Source: Catonia carolina (lineage: Eukaryota; Arthropoda; Insecta; Hemiptera; Achilidae). From it: a DNA stretch of 64,000 nt. Positions 44,700 through 55,850 of the stretch are shown here, one piece after another (position 1 is the first letter of the stretch; every line of letters starts with the position of its first letter). The position numbers and the translations under genes are program-made. A model generated the notes under the pieces. It searched no databases, was not told the DNA's origin, and worked only from the letters and a program-made list of their open reading frames with translations. The stretch spans positions 375,167,220 through 375,231,219 of the forward strand of contig JAQMRL010000001.1 of NCBI GenBank assembly GCA_035578175.1, read 5' to 3'.

Positions 44700-45110
44700 T
44701 GATCTTTGTTAGTGTCTGGTACAGAAATTGTCTACGAATATTGTTCAGGATAGATCATTTTAAAAGGATGTGTTGCATGGTCAATTTTATGTTACAGTCT
44801 CTGCATTTATTAGGTTCTGTTTCGTCATGAGGTGACGATCTGTCAGTTTTGTAGAGTGATCAATTCGTAGTCGTGTGTCACTTGGTCTCGTCTGTTTTCA
44901 AAAATTTTCTTTGGAAGTCATAAGGTGTAACTCCGTAGCTACTATGTGTAGGTTAGTTGTTAGTATTTTACTGCTTATTCCAAATAAATTTTGATTTTTT
45001 TATAATCTACTGTAGGTCTCGATAGGAAAATTTACGTATTCTGTTGAATCATGAAGTAGCACTATTGGCTGCTTGATCGGCTTTCTCTTTCCCTTTGATT
45101 CCTAAAAAGG
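44700..45110 (-). pseudogene. RNase H/C-terminal tail of an I/R1-group LINE, decayed
   Basis: The minus strand begins GIKGKEKADQAANSAT, the last RNase H motif with its Asp. After stops it reads LRIDHST.LTDRHLMTKQN and then RDCNIKLTMQHILLK, the C-terminal zinc-finger region with two Cys and the His. Several stops and at least one frameshift separate these. The order matches the tail at 13838-14458, but the sequences are distant, so this is a different or much older lineage. Confidence 0.7.
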
Positions 45111-45955
45111 AAAGTAACTACAGAAGAATTGTTTTATCGTTGATTTCGGTTTTATACCATTCAATAAAAAAAAAACAAGGAATATGGTTAAAAATATGTT
45201 TTCCATCTTTTGTGTTAGCAAAAGATATATGCTAAAACAAATATTAAGTTGTATTTTTTAATAAACCTATAATACTCATAAAACTACCAACTAATTTTTT
45301 AATTCATTGTAATAAGAGATGAGTTATGAAACTTATAAATATAATTCTATAACCTATAATTCTAAGTGGTTTGTAACAAAAAGCTTTTGAGACGGAACGG
45401 GGCTAATAAAGAGAAATTTTCGTAGCACGTGATTTATAAATAGTCCCTTGGGAAATATTCCAGAATCTAGCTGATATCTTTGGTAAAGATTTGAGTTTGG
45501 TCCAGACCCCCAGGAGAGCTACCAAGAACCTTAAACCTATGTTCTAAAAACGCGTGGAAATTGCCATCGTCTAAAAATCATTCAGGTGATTTAAAACTCA
45601 CTTTTATTTACTGAAACAATTATTAGATGCTCAAAATTATCTTTATAAAATAAAATACTAGTTTACAAAACATTCTCCAATCCATCGAAAACCATCGAAA
45701 ACCATTGAAAAACCATTGAAAACCATCGAATTTCGATGGCCTGATGTGCGTATTGTTGTATTTGATCACAACATAACTTCGACATTTTATAAACAAATTT
45801 TTTTGTAACGGTTTATTTATTGTTCTAAACATTATTTATTTAATCAATCGTGCATTTCCATTAAATTATTACTTAAAATTGTTCCTATATAAACTAGACA
45901 CAACAAAGACAAACTAGACATGTACGGCGACTGGTGACTGTATTTAAGCTATAAT
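45111..45955. other. No gene; minisatellite at 45676-45735
   Basis: AT-rich. The unit CCATCGAAAA (or CCATTGAAAA) is repeated about five times at 45676-45735 and ends in the palindrome CCATCGAATTTCGATGG. Confidence 0.6.
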
Positions 45956-45959
45956 GTGT

Positions 45960-46265
45960 GTACGTTGCAATCTGTCCAACTCAGAACAATAAGCAACCCC
46001 TAGGCCCAATGAGATGAGGATGATGTGTATGACGTGTGAATGAGTTGTAGTCTTGTACAGACCAAGCCGACAGTTCCTGAAAGAGTATGGTTAATTGAAC
46101 CCCAACCATCAACGTACACCCTGTAACCACTGTCTAATATTCGAATTCCCGTATAAAAGTAACTACCTGTACTAGGATTTGAACCAGGTACCTTCGTCTC
46201 TGAAAATCAGCTGTTAAACAGCTGACTCACGGCGACGACTTTACCTCTAGACCAACCTGGTGGGT
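45960..46265 (-). mobile_element. tRNA-derived SINE D, near full length
   Basis: Minus strand: a head with an A box (GGTTGGTCTAGAGGTAAAG) and a B box (CTGGTTCAAATCCTAG). The body contains GACAGTGGTTACAGGG, TTGATGGTTGGGGTTC and CATCATCCTCATCTCATTGG. The end is GATTGCAACGTACAC. A CAGCTGTTTAACAGCTG palindrome separates the A and B boxes. Relatives are at 47928, 57385 and 57860. Confidence 0.85.
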
Positions 46266-47841
46266 CGTGTGACTATTATGATACGAATTTTTATATTTGT
46301 TGTGTATTGTACTGACTATACTTTACTGGAAGTGCGGGGAATGTGTTAACTGGGCATGCGTGAACCAGCAATAAAATTATCTTCCCAGTATTCTACTAGC
46401 TTGTAAATAAACAAAACAGAGAATGGTAACTGGAATAACTATAACTTCTGTACACATTACATCCTAAACTAAACCTAATTTTGTTTATCTTTTACATTTA
46501 CAGATTTGAAAGAGAATGAAATAAAAATTTTAAATATAAATTAATATAAAAAATTAATTCATTTGACTAAATAGAAAAGTAATATTCAAAGTTTTCTTTT
46601 TGATCCGAAATTGCCTGCACATGAACAAGCATACTTTAACTTTAAAATTTAATTCAAATTTCATGTTCGAGGCCTATAAATAAGGGACAAGTAAATAAAC
46701 GAGAAGAAATGTTTTAATGGACGTTTTGATCTGATACATCTGTAATTACGAATATTTTTTCAGCTTTGAACCAATTAATCATTATTTTGTTAATTATTGG
46801 AACGAACATCGGACTGCGAATATCAGTGAGAGAAATTCGTAATATTGGAAAGCCTGTTAGTGTAAGTGCGTAGGTGCGTGCTTGAATGAAACGGGGGAAT
46901 GGCAGATGAAAGCGTAGGTTCGTTATTGAATACGGTTCTACGTAACTGGAAATTCAACTGGGACCGTCCAGTAATTAAATATTACGTGAAGACCACCTTT
47001 TCTCTTTGCTTTATGTTCTCTCTCAACCTATTGACACGCGAGACCAAATTTAGCCAAGTCGGCTCCATTTGGTCGAACCGTACCTTGAACGGTTTGTTTT
47101 ACTCTAGGTTTACTGTCTAAAATAAACAGTTTGATTTTCGACCGTGTTTCCTCAATTCAATCGGTCGAATCCACGACAATTTGGCCGATTTTAATTAAAT
47201 TAATTTATAGACCTGATGTAAATAATGATGATGTAGATACACCATATCGTATTCTCGAAACTTAAATAGAATACCGATGCATACAAAGTTAAATGTTATT
47301 GCAGATAAAGTTTTTACGACGGTAAACATTTTAGGTTAGGTATTCCATAATTCATTTCCACTTTGTTCCTTCGCTTTTGTTGATGTTCACTTGTTCTCTA
47401 GTTCAACCACAAGACACATCAAATACATCGTTCCGTTTACTTCTATTAATAAATTTAGACTATTAACAAGAATTGCTATATCATAATTAAAATATAAGGA
47501 ATTATTTTTAACATTAACCTACTTATACACAACAAAATAATTAAAAATACATCAATCATTAAAAAGTTCTGTTAATTTGTATTTGTAAAAGTAGCTGAAT
47601 AATTATTTGATCGAAGAAATATTTGTAGTGTACATAAGTTTTATGGTATAATTTTTGTACTAAAAATTAATAAATTTTGTAGTGAACTCTGACGTGAACT
47701 GTATAATTATTATTAGGTAGATATTATAGCCTACAGTGTCCCACGAGTAACCCGACACATTCTGAGGTGTATTTCTCTCATTAAAATAATGAGAAAAGTT
47801 CATATAAACATAAGTTCGGAATCGCTTCGTTAGCGAGTTAC
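46266..47841. other. No recognised gene; unexplained ORF at 46899-47120
   Basis: A 73-codon frame starts in fair initiation context at 46899 (MADESVGSLLNTVLRNWKF) in somewhat GC-richer DNA. I do not recognise it, no splice or polyadenylation context supports it, and it may be chance. The segment 47730-47840 includes the small palindrome CTCATTAAAATAATGAG. Confidence 0.25.
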
Positions 47842-47927
47842 AGCTGGCAAAAATTTTCGTCCGGGTTTCAATTCCCCCGCAGATATGAAGCCCCACAGAA
47901 ATGTTTAGAGCGTTAATTAAGTTGTAA

Positions 47928-48253
47928 TTCCACCGGGTTGGTCTAGTGGTAAAGTCGTCGCTGCGAGTCAGCTGTTCAAAAGCTGATTTTCGGAGACGAA
48001 GGTTCCTGGTCAAATCCTAGTAAAGGAAGTTACTTTTATACGGATTTGAATATTATACAGTGGTTAACGGTGTGCTCTGATGGTTGGGGTTCAATTGACC
48101 ATACTCTCCCGAGAATGAACGGCCTGAGTCTGTAGAAAAATACATCTCATTTACACATCATACATATCATCCTCATCTCATTGGGTCATATGGTTGCTTA
48201 TTGTTCTAAATCGAACAGATTGCAATGAACACAAATCAGGAATAACCAAAAAA
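47928..48253 (+). mobile_element. tRNA-derived SINE D, full length with 12-bp TSD
   Basis: ATTAAGTTGTAA at 47916-47927 is repeated at 48254-48265. Head: A box GGTTGGTCTAGTGGTAAAG and B box CCTGGTCAAATCC (one base short of consensus). Body and GATTGCAATGAACAC end as in the other copies. It landed inside the left arm of the inverted-repeat element. Confidence 0.9.
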
Positions 48254-48406
48254 ATTAAGTTGTAAAACTAATAATAATAATTTATTTTCATTCAAACATA
48301 AGTAGGCCTACAATACATTTTGTAACATATAACAAAAGAAATTAAACAATTCAAAACCATATGCAACAATTGAACAATTTGTAATAAACTAAAATAAAAT
48401 AAAATT

Positions 48407-48565
48407 TATACTTTATATGGAATGGAAATTAGGAAAACTAAGCAGATTTTTTGTAAAATGAGCTGAAAAATTCAAATAAATTAAATATACTTTATACTTT
48501 ACATGGAATAGAAATTAGGAAAACTAAACAGATTTTTGTAAAATGAGCTGAAAAATTTAATAAAG
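48407..48565. repeat. Tandem duplication, period about 85 bp
   Basis: TTATACTTTATATGGAATGG...GAGCTGAAAAATT is repeated at about 48492 with few changes. It lies directly beside the inner inverted-repeat arm. Confidence 0.75.
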
Positions 48566-49046
48566 CTGGTCCCGGATCAGTAACTTCAGTAGTTTTTGAG
48601 ATATCTGACAAAATACACCAAATTTGGTCTCGAAAAACTGTTTGAAACCCCTGTTTTAAAACTGGTTTTAAACTGTTTAAATAAAACCCGATTTTCTACA
48701 ATTTTTTGTTTCTTATTGTCCTATTTTACATTATTCTCTTCATAATTTAATTCTCTACAAGTTTTAATTAAAAATGTTACATGTTTGTTACCCATTTAAC
48801 AGAGTTAATGTTAACCATAAACCATAATGTTAAAGTTAACCATAAAGGAACCAGTTTTTCGAGACCAAATTTGGTGTATTTGTCAGATATTTGAAAATCT
48901 ACTCAATTTACAGATCTGGGACCTACTTTATTCAACTTTACATAAAATCTTTTGAGTTTCACAGTTTGATTAACACGCTAACATTTCTGTAGGGCTTCAT
49001 TTCTGTGAGGGAGCTGAAACCCGGACGAAAATTTTTGCCAGCTATA

Positions 49047-50587
49047 ATTATTGTTATATAATTAACGTATACAATTTTTACTTGTAGTTTCGACCAGGTA
49101 TTGGCAAAAGACATGTGTATTGGTTGTGGAACATAAATGATTTGCACCATAATCGCGAGTGTTGAGATGTTTTGACAAAAAAAATAGAATCATACAACGT
49201 GGTGACAGCCAACGTTAAAGGAGTCTAACTCGGCATGTGGGGGAGATAGAGAGAGAGGGGAGAGAACAAAAACAATATCTGTGGTATAACACTTATCTTT
49301 TATAAATTAATAAAATTTAATGTAACTAAAATAACTAGAGATAAGAAACAAATAAAATGGAATGATCACAAAATAACCTTTATTTTCATGAATCTATAGA
49401 ATTTGTATTCTAACCGCTATGAATAATTTAAGTACCTATTTATAAATTCAGTCACGAAAAACAAAAAGGCAGAATTGTTGCGTTTCTCGAACATTTTAAC
49501 AAATTTTCTTCCAATAAAATTATTTAAAAGATTTGTTTTAACATTCCTAATTTCTTTTTTCATTGATTTATATAATTTGAAATTTAGTTTATTTCATGTT
49601 TATAATTTTTCCTTAAGAATAGAATTAAATTCTAAAATTCATAAGCTACGATTGTCAATTTAAAAAATATTGATTATTCTCATAACTGCATATCATTATT
49701 AAGTACATTTATGTACATACATCAACTTGAAATCTTACCCGCGCTACAGACGGGTATGTTGTTGGCCTAAGAGGGGTGCATAAAATAACTAGTTTTTAAT
49801 ATTCTGGAATTTACACTAATTTTTATAGGTATCACTTTCACATTACCGAACGCCGAAATTTAGAATTAAAGCTATTTGGAAAGTTACGGAAATATTTTTC
49901 TTTAATGTTGTTACCCCTTTCTCTTTTTAGAAGCAAGCGGTCGTAATTACTTTTTCTTTGAATGTTTTACAGAACTTGCAAAACGATTTTTTACTTTAAT
50001 GAACCCCAGTCTACGCAATGAATCCGACTACAGAAGATTCATTAAAGTTTAAAAAAGACGAATATAACAACAAACCTTTCTACTCTGACACTGAATGTCT
50101 AAGTTACACAAGGTAAAGCCTATTTGGTAATATTTTGACCGAAACATAATCAGTATTTTTATTCCCCGCTTTAAAATAGAACTATATCTTGTTTAATTTG
50201 TCAAATTATTCATTGTGTGACACTGGAAACAACTGTCTTTTGATCTGTTTAAGGGTCTTACCAGTACTTTTTTTAATTTCCGGCATTTGTGATTTAGCGA
50301 ATTTGTTAGACTCTGAGGATCCCGATTCTGTCCCCATGATTACTCCGAAAACTTCCGTTGTGATCTTATTCATCTTATAATATCCTATATGCCAAGTTCC
50401 TTACTTCTTAGCCAAGCTCTGGGTTCAACTGTTAGTCAGCTGTAAGTGTAGGGGAACTACCGGATAAGCTACATAAAACCGAACCCATAACGTAACCGCT
50501 GCAGAATCGGTACCTAGGTTACGTTGTAATAAAATTTTATGAGATGCGAAAAATTTAAATAAAAAGTAACATTAAACGTAATTTTTG
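49047..50587. other. No gene recognised
   Basis: AT-rich, with a GAGAGAGAGGGGAGAGA purine tract at about 49246-49265. No family-like ORF. Confidence 0.4.
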
Positions 50588-50698
50588 CCCGTAACAGACA
50601 GATAGAGCGTCAAATTATTTACATTCAATCTATCCGTTGCAGGGCTAAAATAAATAGTTCTGTTTCTTATCACTTGGTCACCCAATTAAATGACCCGG
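50588..50698 (+). mobile_element. SINE-like repeat B, 5' part only
   Basis: Runs from GCCCGTAACAGACAG to CACCCAATTAAATGAC and then stops. It lies head-to-head within 30 bases of an inverted copy. Confidence 0.75.
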
Positions 50699-50727
50699 CA
50701 GTATAGTTAATTGATATAGGAAGAATG

Positions 50728-51340
50728 TTGTTTAGGTCATCAGCCGAAAAGCTGTTTGAAACTCTTGAGGCTTTACTAAGTAAAACGAGGAGTGAGGTGG
50801 TGTTTACGATTGCCTTCCTCACTGAATGAAAAAGTATGCTTATCAGAATGCCAGGCCCTCTGAAAAGCACATATAGAAGGGAGCTGACTTGTTTGCTAGT
50901 GCGGGATGAAGTGCAAGGGGGCTTAGGACAACAGTAGTTATTCGAGATGGTTTGTGAGTAATATTTTTAGAAGAGCGCGTAGGCCTACAAATGGTATTAT
51001 TACTACTACTAGGTTACAGGAGGAGGGGAATTGTACAAACAGTCCTCTCCAACCGAATTCCTTACGCTAGCAATCAAGTGAGCTCCCATCTATATTTTCC
51101 ACTCTGAAAATGACACCTTCACTTCTTTCACCACAGGGTCTGGCTGTATAATAAATTTCATTACTTTCAGAGGAGATAACTCTGATTAGTGTCTTTTACA
51201 CCTCTAACTCTTCTGTTCTTAAATGATTCAGTCATTTAAGTGGCTGACCATGTGATAACTAACAGAACTATTTTTTGTACCCCTGGAACTACCAGATCGA
51301 GTTCAAATAATTTAACAATCCACCTGCCTGTTATGGGCAT
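50728..51340 (-). mobile_element. SINE-like repeat B, split by a MITE
   Basis: The two parts, 50728-50875 and 51091-51340, join to a normal ~400-bp copy (GTTGTTTAGGTCATCAGCCG ... CTGCCTGTTATGGGC). The interruption carries inverted ends and a TATA duplication. Confidence 0.85.
50876..51090. mobile_element. 215-bp MITE with 24-bp terminal inverted repeats, TA/TATA TSD
   Basis: The left end (GAAGGGAGCTGACTTGTTTG...) and the right end, read in reverse complement (GATGGGAGCTCACTTGATTG...), match at 21 of 24 positions. TATA lies directly on both sides (50872-50875 and 51091-51094). Uninterrupted copies of the host repeat show CACATATTTT at this point. A TA or TATA duplication would fit a Tc1/mariner-like or related donor; superfamily is not settled. 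No coding capacity. Confidence 0.85.
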
Positions 51341-51411
51341 AATTTGAATTTATATATTAAAAATAATAATTCAAATACTCGAGATATTATCACGATTATC
51401 GTAATTTCAGA

Positions 51412-51621
51412 TTGATCTAATAATCAATCTATTATTTATTCTAATAATTTATCAATTTAATATGGGTATACATGCAACAAGTAAGATTAACTCAGCTGTT
51501 GCAAATAATAACATAACCACTTGTTCGGATTCTGGAGTGTGTGAAAATAAGAAAGGAAGAAAGAGTTTAATGAAAAAATTAAGAAGACGAAAAATTGCAA
51601 TGAAAAAGAGCAAACATCACC
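51412..51621 (+). CDS. Candidate host exon: start codon plus 53 codons, flanked by splice signals
   Basis: Not recognised. A plausible acceptor (CGTAATTTCAG, AG at 51410-51411) is followed by 50 bases and then ATG 51462. The frame reads MGIHATSKINSAV, a polar middle (NNNITTCSDSGVCENK) and a very basic end (RKSLMKKLRRRKIAMKKSKH). It then meets an excellent donor, CATCACC|GTAAGTAAT (GT at 51622-51623). Without splicing it would stop two codons later (55 aa). Gly2 with Thr6 fits the N-myristoylation pattern MGxxx[S/T], and the basic run could bind membrane, RNA or a nuclear import factor. It lies outside every repeat in the window. An exon that carries the start codon of a host gene is the best reading; chance is the alternative. 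Confidence 0.4.
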
Positions 51622-51889
51622 GTAAGTAATATCATTTAACATGGTTCTTAATAGTTAATAATAAAACAAAATAACGAATTGAGTTAATAATCATTTTAGC
51701 TGCATTAGTTTGATAGAAAGCAGCTTCTTTTTTCCATTATACTACTGGCTTGCTAGGCCTAACTTAGTTAGCGGTTGAAGTATTTCTTAGTCTGGTTCCT
51801 ACTCTTCGACCATACCAGTAGCTACGCTACCGCCGGCATAGCTCTCCGGGTCACTGGAACACACAAGCTCCACCATCACATGAAGGTCT

Positions 51890-52093
51890 TATACTCCCTA
51901 GGTGAACGAGATCAAGAGGACGACCAAGAAAAAGATGGAAGCATGAAGTTAAGAGGAGTGTGGTGGGACGGGGATACAACTGGGAACGAATAGAGGAGGA
52001 GAAATGGAGGACGGACAGAAGAAGATGGAGAAGCTTGGTGAACACCCAGCCTGGCAATAGCTGGGACGGACACTGGATATGTATGTATGTAGT
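51890..52093 (+). pseudogene. LINE C-terminus and 3' end
   Basis: The plus strand encodes RGRPRKRWKHEVKRSVVGRG, then WERIEEEKWRTDRRRWRSLV and NTQPGNS with a stop. This is the GRPxKRW tail of a LINE ORF2 followed by its last residues. The element ends in a (TATG)n tail at about 52077-52091 rather than GAA, so it is a different LINE family from the one at 38 kb. Only the last ~70 codons are present. Confidence 0.65.
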
Positions 52094-52620
52094 TTGATAG
52101 AAATTAGTAATATTTAATGGAAGTAAATTAACTAGTAGCAACACAAAGTATAAAATAGTATCTATAGAATGTTATATTACATAATAAACTTTCACCTGAA
52201 CTGGGTCAAAAGCAAAATAATTAAATAAAGGATAGTAAGTGATTCTTACCCGAAACTGTAACTTATTTTAAATTCAACAACTTCAATAGTAATATACGTA
52301 AATGCAATTAGTAAATAAAAAATATATTCAATAAAATCTAATTTTAAATGTATTAATCGCATTATTTAATCTGAAATGTTTACTGTAATTAAGTATTACG
52401 GTTCATCCCGGGTAACCACATAAAACGTTTAAGTAAATACACAGTTAAAAAAAGTTAAAAAACACATTAAATATATTTTTATGTTTTTTGCGTAACAAGT
52501 GTTATTTTTGGTGACAGTTAACTAACAAGTTCAAATTCCTATGTCATTATATAATTAACAGAATAAAAGAGGAGTCACTAGGAATATTTCCAATAAATAT
52601 TGATTGGATTTTTTCATAGC
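52094..52620. other. No gene recognised
   Basis: AT-rich spacer; no features seen. Confidence 0.4.
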
Positions 52621-52639
52621 GAGTGATTCAATTTTGAGT

Positions 52640-53206
52640 ATTTTATAGGAAGCAATTAATGTTGTTGAAGTACCGGATAAAAACGAAGCGATTCAATGCA
52701 ACGAGAGAATAAAATTGAAAAGATTAGAGGGAGGTAAAAAAGAGACGGAAAATGAAAAATATGAAAGAGCGTCTCATTTGGGCTAGAGGTGGGAGTGAGA
52801 GGGATTGATAACGTAAAGTGATAGGTGGAGAAACATGATGAGGCAGGAATCAGGCGAGAGGATGGGGCAAGTACTCAATCGGATCTTAATCACCATGCTG
52901 TAAGCTTCTTATCTCTCTGCATGCGGAACAACCCCCATTAGCGAGTGTCATTGTACGATTCCAGCCTGCCATTAGTCATGCGGGAAGGGGTGAGGACGGG
53001 TGGAGGATTGTGGGAGAGGATTTCTAAGAGAGAGGTTTCACGTTGTAGTAGTAGAAGTAATAGTATTCCACCACTGATTTACTCCCGGTACAACATTCCT
53101 GCCCATGCACCCATTTCCTATTCTCCTTACTGGCTTGACTTGCTGCGATTCAATTTAGGAGAACTTTGCCGTTACAAATTACAACTAAGCTTTACTTTTT
53201 TGTCAG
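52640..53206 (+). other. GC-richer segment ending in a strong splice donor; possible host exon
   Basis: The segment is clearly less AT-rich than its surroundings and shares no repeat with the window. It ends TTGTCAG|GTAAGTAC (GT at 53207-53208), a near-perfect donor. An open stretch of about 45 codons starts directly after an acceptor-like TTTTATAG at about 52649 (EAINVVEVPDKNEAI...). A second frame, 52945-53229, starts MSLYDSSLPLVMREG and runs across the donor. I recognise neither. A 5' UTR exon or an alternative first exon is possible. Confidence 0.3.
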
Positions 53207-53229
53207 GTAAGTACTTTAATAAAAGATGA

Positions 53230-53535
53230 GCATTTACGACCAACTAATATATACTTCTTATGTACTTTCTTCATCTATCTATTACGTAAAGCTATAAATA
53301 ATTGAGATGATACAAAATGTTTACCACCCAGATTTCAACTGATCTCCAAATTTCATAACCCTCTGACGTCAGAAAGTTACTTTTAGAAAAATGCTACAAT
53401 TTTGTGCGTGTACGCCTGTGTTTGATTTTGAGCAAAACCTACTTAACAGATCGATGTGAAATATTTGCAAATAATTTTTTCTTAACAAAACCTAAATGAC
53501 CTATGTAGCTTAAAAATTAAGGTTACTGTACTCCG
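53230..53535. other. No gene recognised
   Basis: AT-rich; phrasing such as ATTTCAACTGATCTCC resembles 59310-59350, so it may be an old repeat. Confidence 0.35.
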
Positions 53536-53546
53536 GTGCAAAAATG

Positions 53547-54306
53547 TTTTCTTCTTCTGCCTTTCAAGGATTAGGCATCTCTCAAATCTGCCCATCTCTT
53601 TCTCGGGCGTCTTCGTTCTCTCTTTCCTTCCGGTTTATAGCCTAGTGTTTGCTTAGCTATCCTATCCTCCCTCATTCTGCACACATGTTCCAACCACTGT
53701 ATTCTATTCTGAGATACCCGTCGTTTGTAGAGAAAATTTTGGTTCTTTCATTATCTCGATATTCCTGTAACAACACCCATACGTATGTCAACTACACCAC
53801 ACACGTCTTCTCAACGTCTTCTATACGTCTATACGTCTATACGTCTTCTCAACTACACCCATACGTATGTCGAAGAAATTTCATATCGAATGCTTACAAT
53901 CTACTCTTCTTTCGCTTTGATAGCAGCCAATAGAGTAGTAGTTTGCCATAGAGTAAGGTCGGCACTGCTATTGTTTTATAAAATCTCAACCTCGTGTTTT
54001 TGCTGGTGCAATTTTTTAAGGTTTGGCGGATAGTTCCACATATTTGGGTAAATTGGTGGATCTTATTGTAAGCATCTTTATTCTGTTGGTATCTAATGTT
54101 GCAACTTACCAAAATATTATTCTCTATAACAATTTTGCTTCTGACTGGCTCCTTCCCCCTGAGTGCCATTACCTTTGTCTTCTTTGCCGAAACTGTCAAC
54201 TTATATTCTTTGCAGAATTTGTTCAGCATGAAGAGAGCTCTCTGCTGGTCATCCTCATTCTCCTGTAGCACTATCAGGTCATCGGCAAGTAATAGGCAGT
54301 TTGTGC
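53547..54306 (-). pseudogene. GAA-tailed LINE: reverse transcriptase C-terminal half, broken
   Basis: Minus-strand counterpart of 1618-2340 with the same limits. It opens with LLLADDLIVLQENEDD, whose ADD keeps both catalytic Asp. It continues with MLNKFCKEYKLTVSAKKTKV, RFYKTIAVPTLLYG and the GCS region, and then decays into 53770-53880, where the phrase ATACGTCTATACGTCT is locally duplicated. The TTC tail is at about 53547. The flanks GTGCAAAAATG (53536) and GTGCAGAAAAT (54303) may be an aged target duplication. Frame breaks throughout. Confidence 0.8.
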
Positions 54307-54309
54307 AGA

Positions 54310-54980
54310 AAATTTAAAAAATTAATTTCCTCAAAACGACTTTCATGAAACTTCCCTGACTCCCTGTATTTATTGATATTATTGAGTATGATAATTATTT
54401 TCTTTTAGGGTGATGACTTTTTTCCACGAAGTTCCAGCTATTAATTTTGTGCCATCGTTAAAAATATTTTCATAATATATTTTGTTAAAAAAATTGTTAT
54501 TTTATTAATGTATACTGTAAATTATTAATTACACACGCTAATTATTCTATCTATAAATTTTTACTAGAGATTACAACTTTTCGTGCACCTGTGTTATTGT
54601 GCCTAGCCTTGTTAACTAAAAATATTGTGAGAATGCAATTTGTAAAATTGGTTTTCATTGGTTTTATATTAAGGATTTTAGTAGTGTACACACTACTTTT
54701 TTAATTTTTAAAAGGTTAACAAAAATATCATTCCTTTAAATATTTAGCCCTTTCCTTTAAAAAAAAAATTGGGGATGGTGTGCTCTAACTCTTGAAATAA
54801 GTATTTACCAAATAACAGCATTACGGAGCATTCTGGCGCTAAAGTGCATACAACAAAATTTCAGCTGAATAAAAAATTCCACAACTTTTTATATGCCATT
54901 GTTCGTTTGATGTTTAGTTTAATCACTATTAGTAACATTTTGTGTAAAACTACTTCAAATTTAAATCTTCATAAACCGTA
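54310..54980. other. No gene recognised
   Basis: AT-rich spacer up to the TA duplication of the Tigger element. Confidence 0.4.
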
Positions 54981-55207
54981 TACAGTCGGACCTCTATTTA
55001 TCGAACTTCTACGCATAGAAATTCTCTATATATCGAAGTATTTCCTGAGTCCCGTGAAATTTTAATGGAAAAATGTTTCTGTATATCGAAAAAAATTCTA
55101 TATATCGAACTTAATTTTAGTGAAAATATAAATAGCACTCCATGTAGCCCTCCCATCACACTCTAGTCAATCAGAAACATTGAGAGACAACGTGACAATA
55201 GGCCTAG

Positions 55208-55232
55208 TACGTTGACCACTGTGGTCAACGTA
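55208..55232. repeat. Perfect 11-bp hairpin inside the Tigger 5' region
   Basis: TACGTTGACCA-CTG-TGGTCAACGTA, followed closely by a second stem, AAGAGTA...TACTCTT (55235-55254). Confidence 0.8.
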
Positions 55233-55279
55233 TAAGAGTAGTGTGGTACTCTTGTACTAGTACACGTATATTACGTACT

Positions 55280-55850
55280 ACCAAAAATACTTAAATACGA
55301 TGATGTAGACGAAGCAGTTCTCAAATGGGTAAAAGTGTTACGAGATAAAAACATGCCTAAGCAAAAGAGAAAAGTTGTTTTTTAGGACAATTGCCCTGCA
55401 CATCCGTCTTCTGTCTCAACAAAGTTAGAAAACGTGAAGCATGTTTTTTCTCTCCAAATACTACGTCGAAACTACAACCTTTGGACCAACGTGTTATTAA
55501 AACTCTAAAAATCTATTATAGAAAACAGGTTCTCAAGAGACTTATTCTTGCGTTGAAAAATGACAAACCTATTGAAATTGAATTAATCTCAGACTGTCTG
55601 TATCAGAATTAGTAAAGATGTGGCAAAATGATGTAGCAGAATCGACGATAAAAAAATTGTTTTTTAAATGGCGACTTCTCTGAAAAAACTATTTTGGAAG
55701 AAGTACGACCGCAAATTGAGGATTGTTGGGTCCATTTACAGTCGGCAGGCACGATCACTCAATGAATTTTTTAGGGTAGATAAAGAAGTTATTGTAGCAG
55801 AATACCCAACAAATGCATGTTTTTCATTGCTGTTTTTATTGAATTATTGA
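55280..55850 (+). pseudogene. Tigger/pogo transposase remnant
   Basis: A CENP-B-type DNA-binding piece (DDVDEAVLKWVKVLRDKNMP) is joined directly to KRKVVF, a TAG stop (55383-55385) and DNCPAHP, the second-Asp motif of the DDE domain. After a one-base frame change FSPNTTSKLQPLDQRVI and LKIYYRKQVLKRLI follow, typical of the pogo family, and a decayed C-terminus ends near 55850. The segment with the first catalytic Asp is deleted. It is non-functional, but the intact ends could still be mobilised by an active relative. Confidence 0.85.

Larger units (their letters stand above)
47842..49046. mobile_element. Element with concentric inverted repeats (foldback type), hit by a SINE
   Basis: Outer arms: 47842-47920 pairs with 48968-49046 (AGCTGGCAAAAATTTTCGTC, CGGGTTTCA, GAAATGTT, GTTAAT). 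The match continues across the SINE insertion to about 48275 on the left and 48950 on the right. Inner arms: 48557-48640 pairs with 48851-48937 (CACCAAATTTGGTCTCGAAA, ATATCTGACA). On the right the two arms abut, while on the left they are separated by a SINE (47928-48253) and about 280 bp with a tandem duplication. One long-armed non-autonomous DNA element is the simplest reading; two nested elements is the alternative. Confidence 0.65.

Noticed and set aside
46899..47120. 73-codon ORF starting MADESVG
   Set aside because: Fair start context but no known motif, splice signal or homology; kept only as a note in the stretch description.
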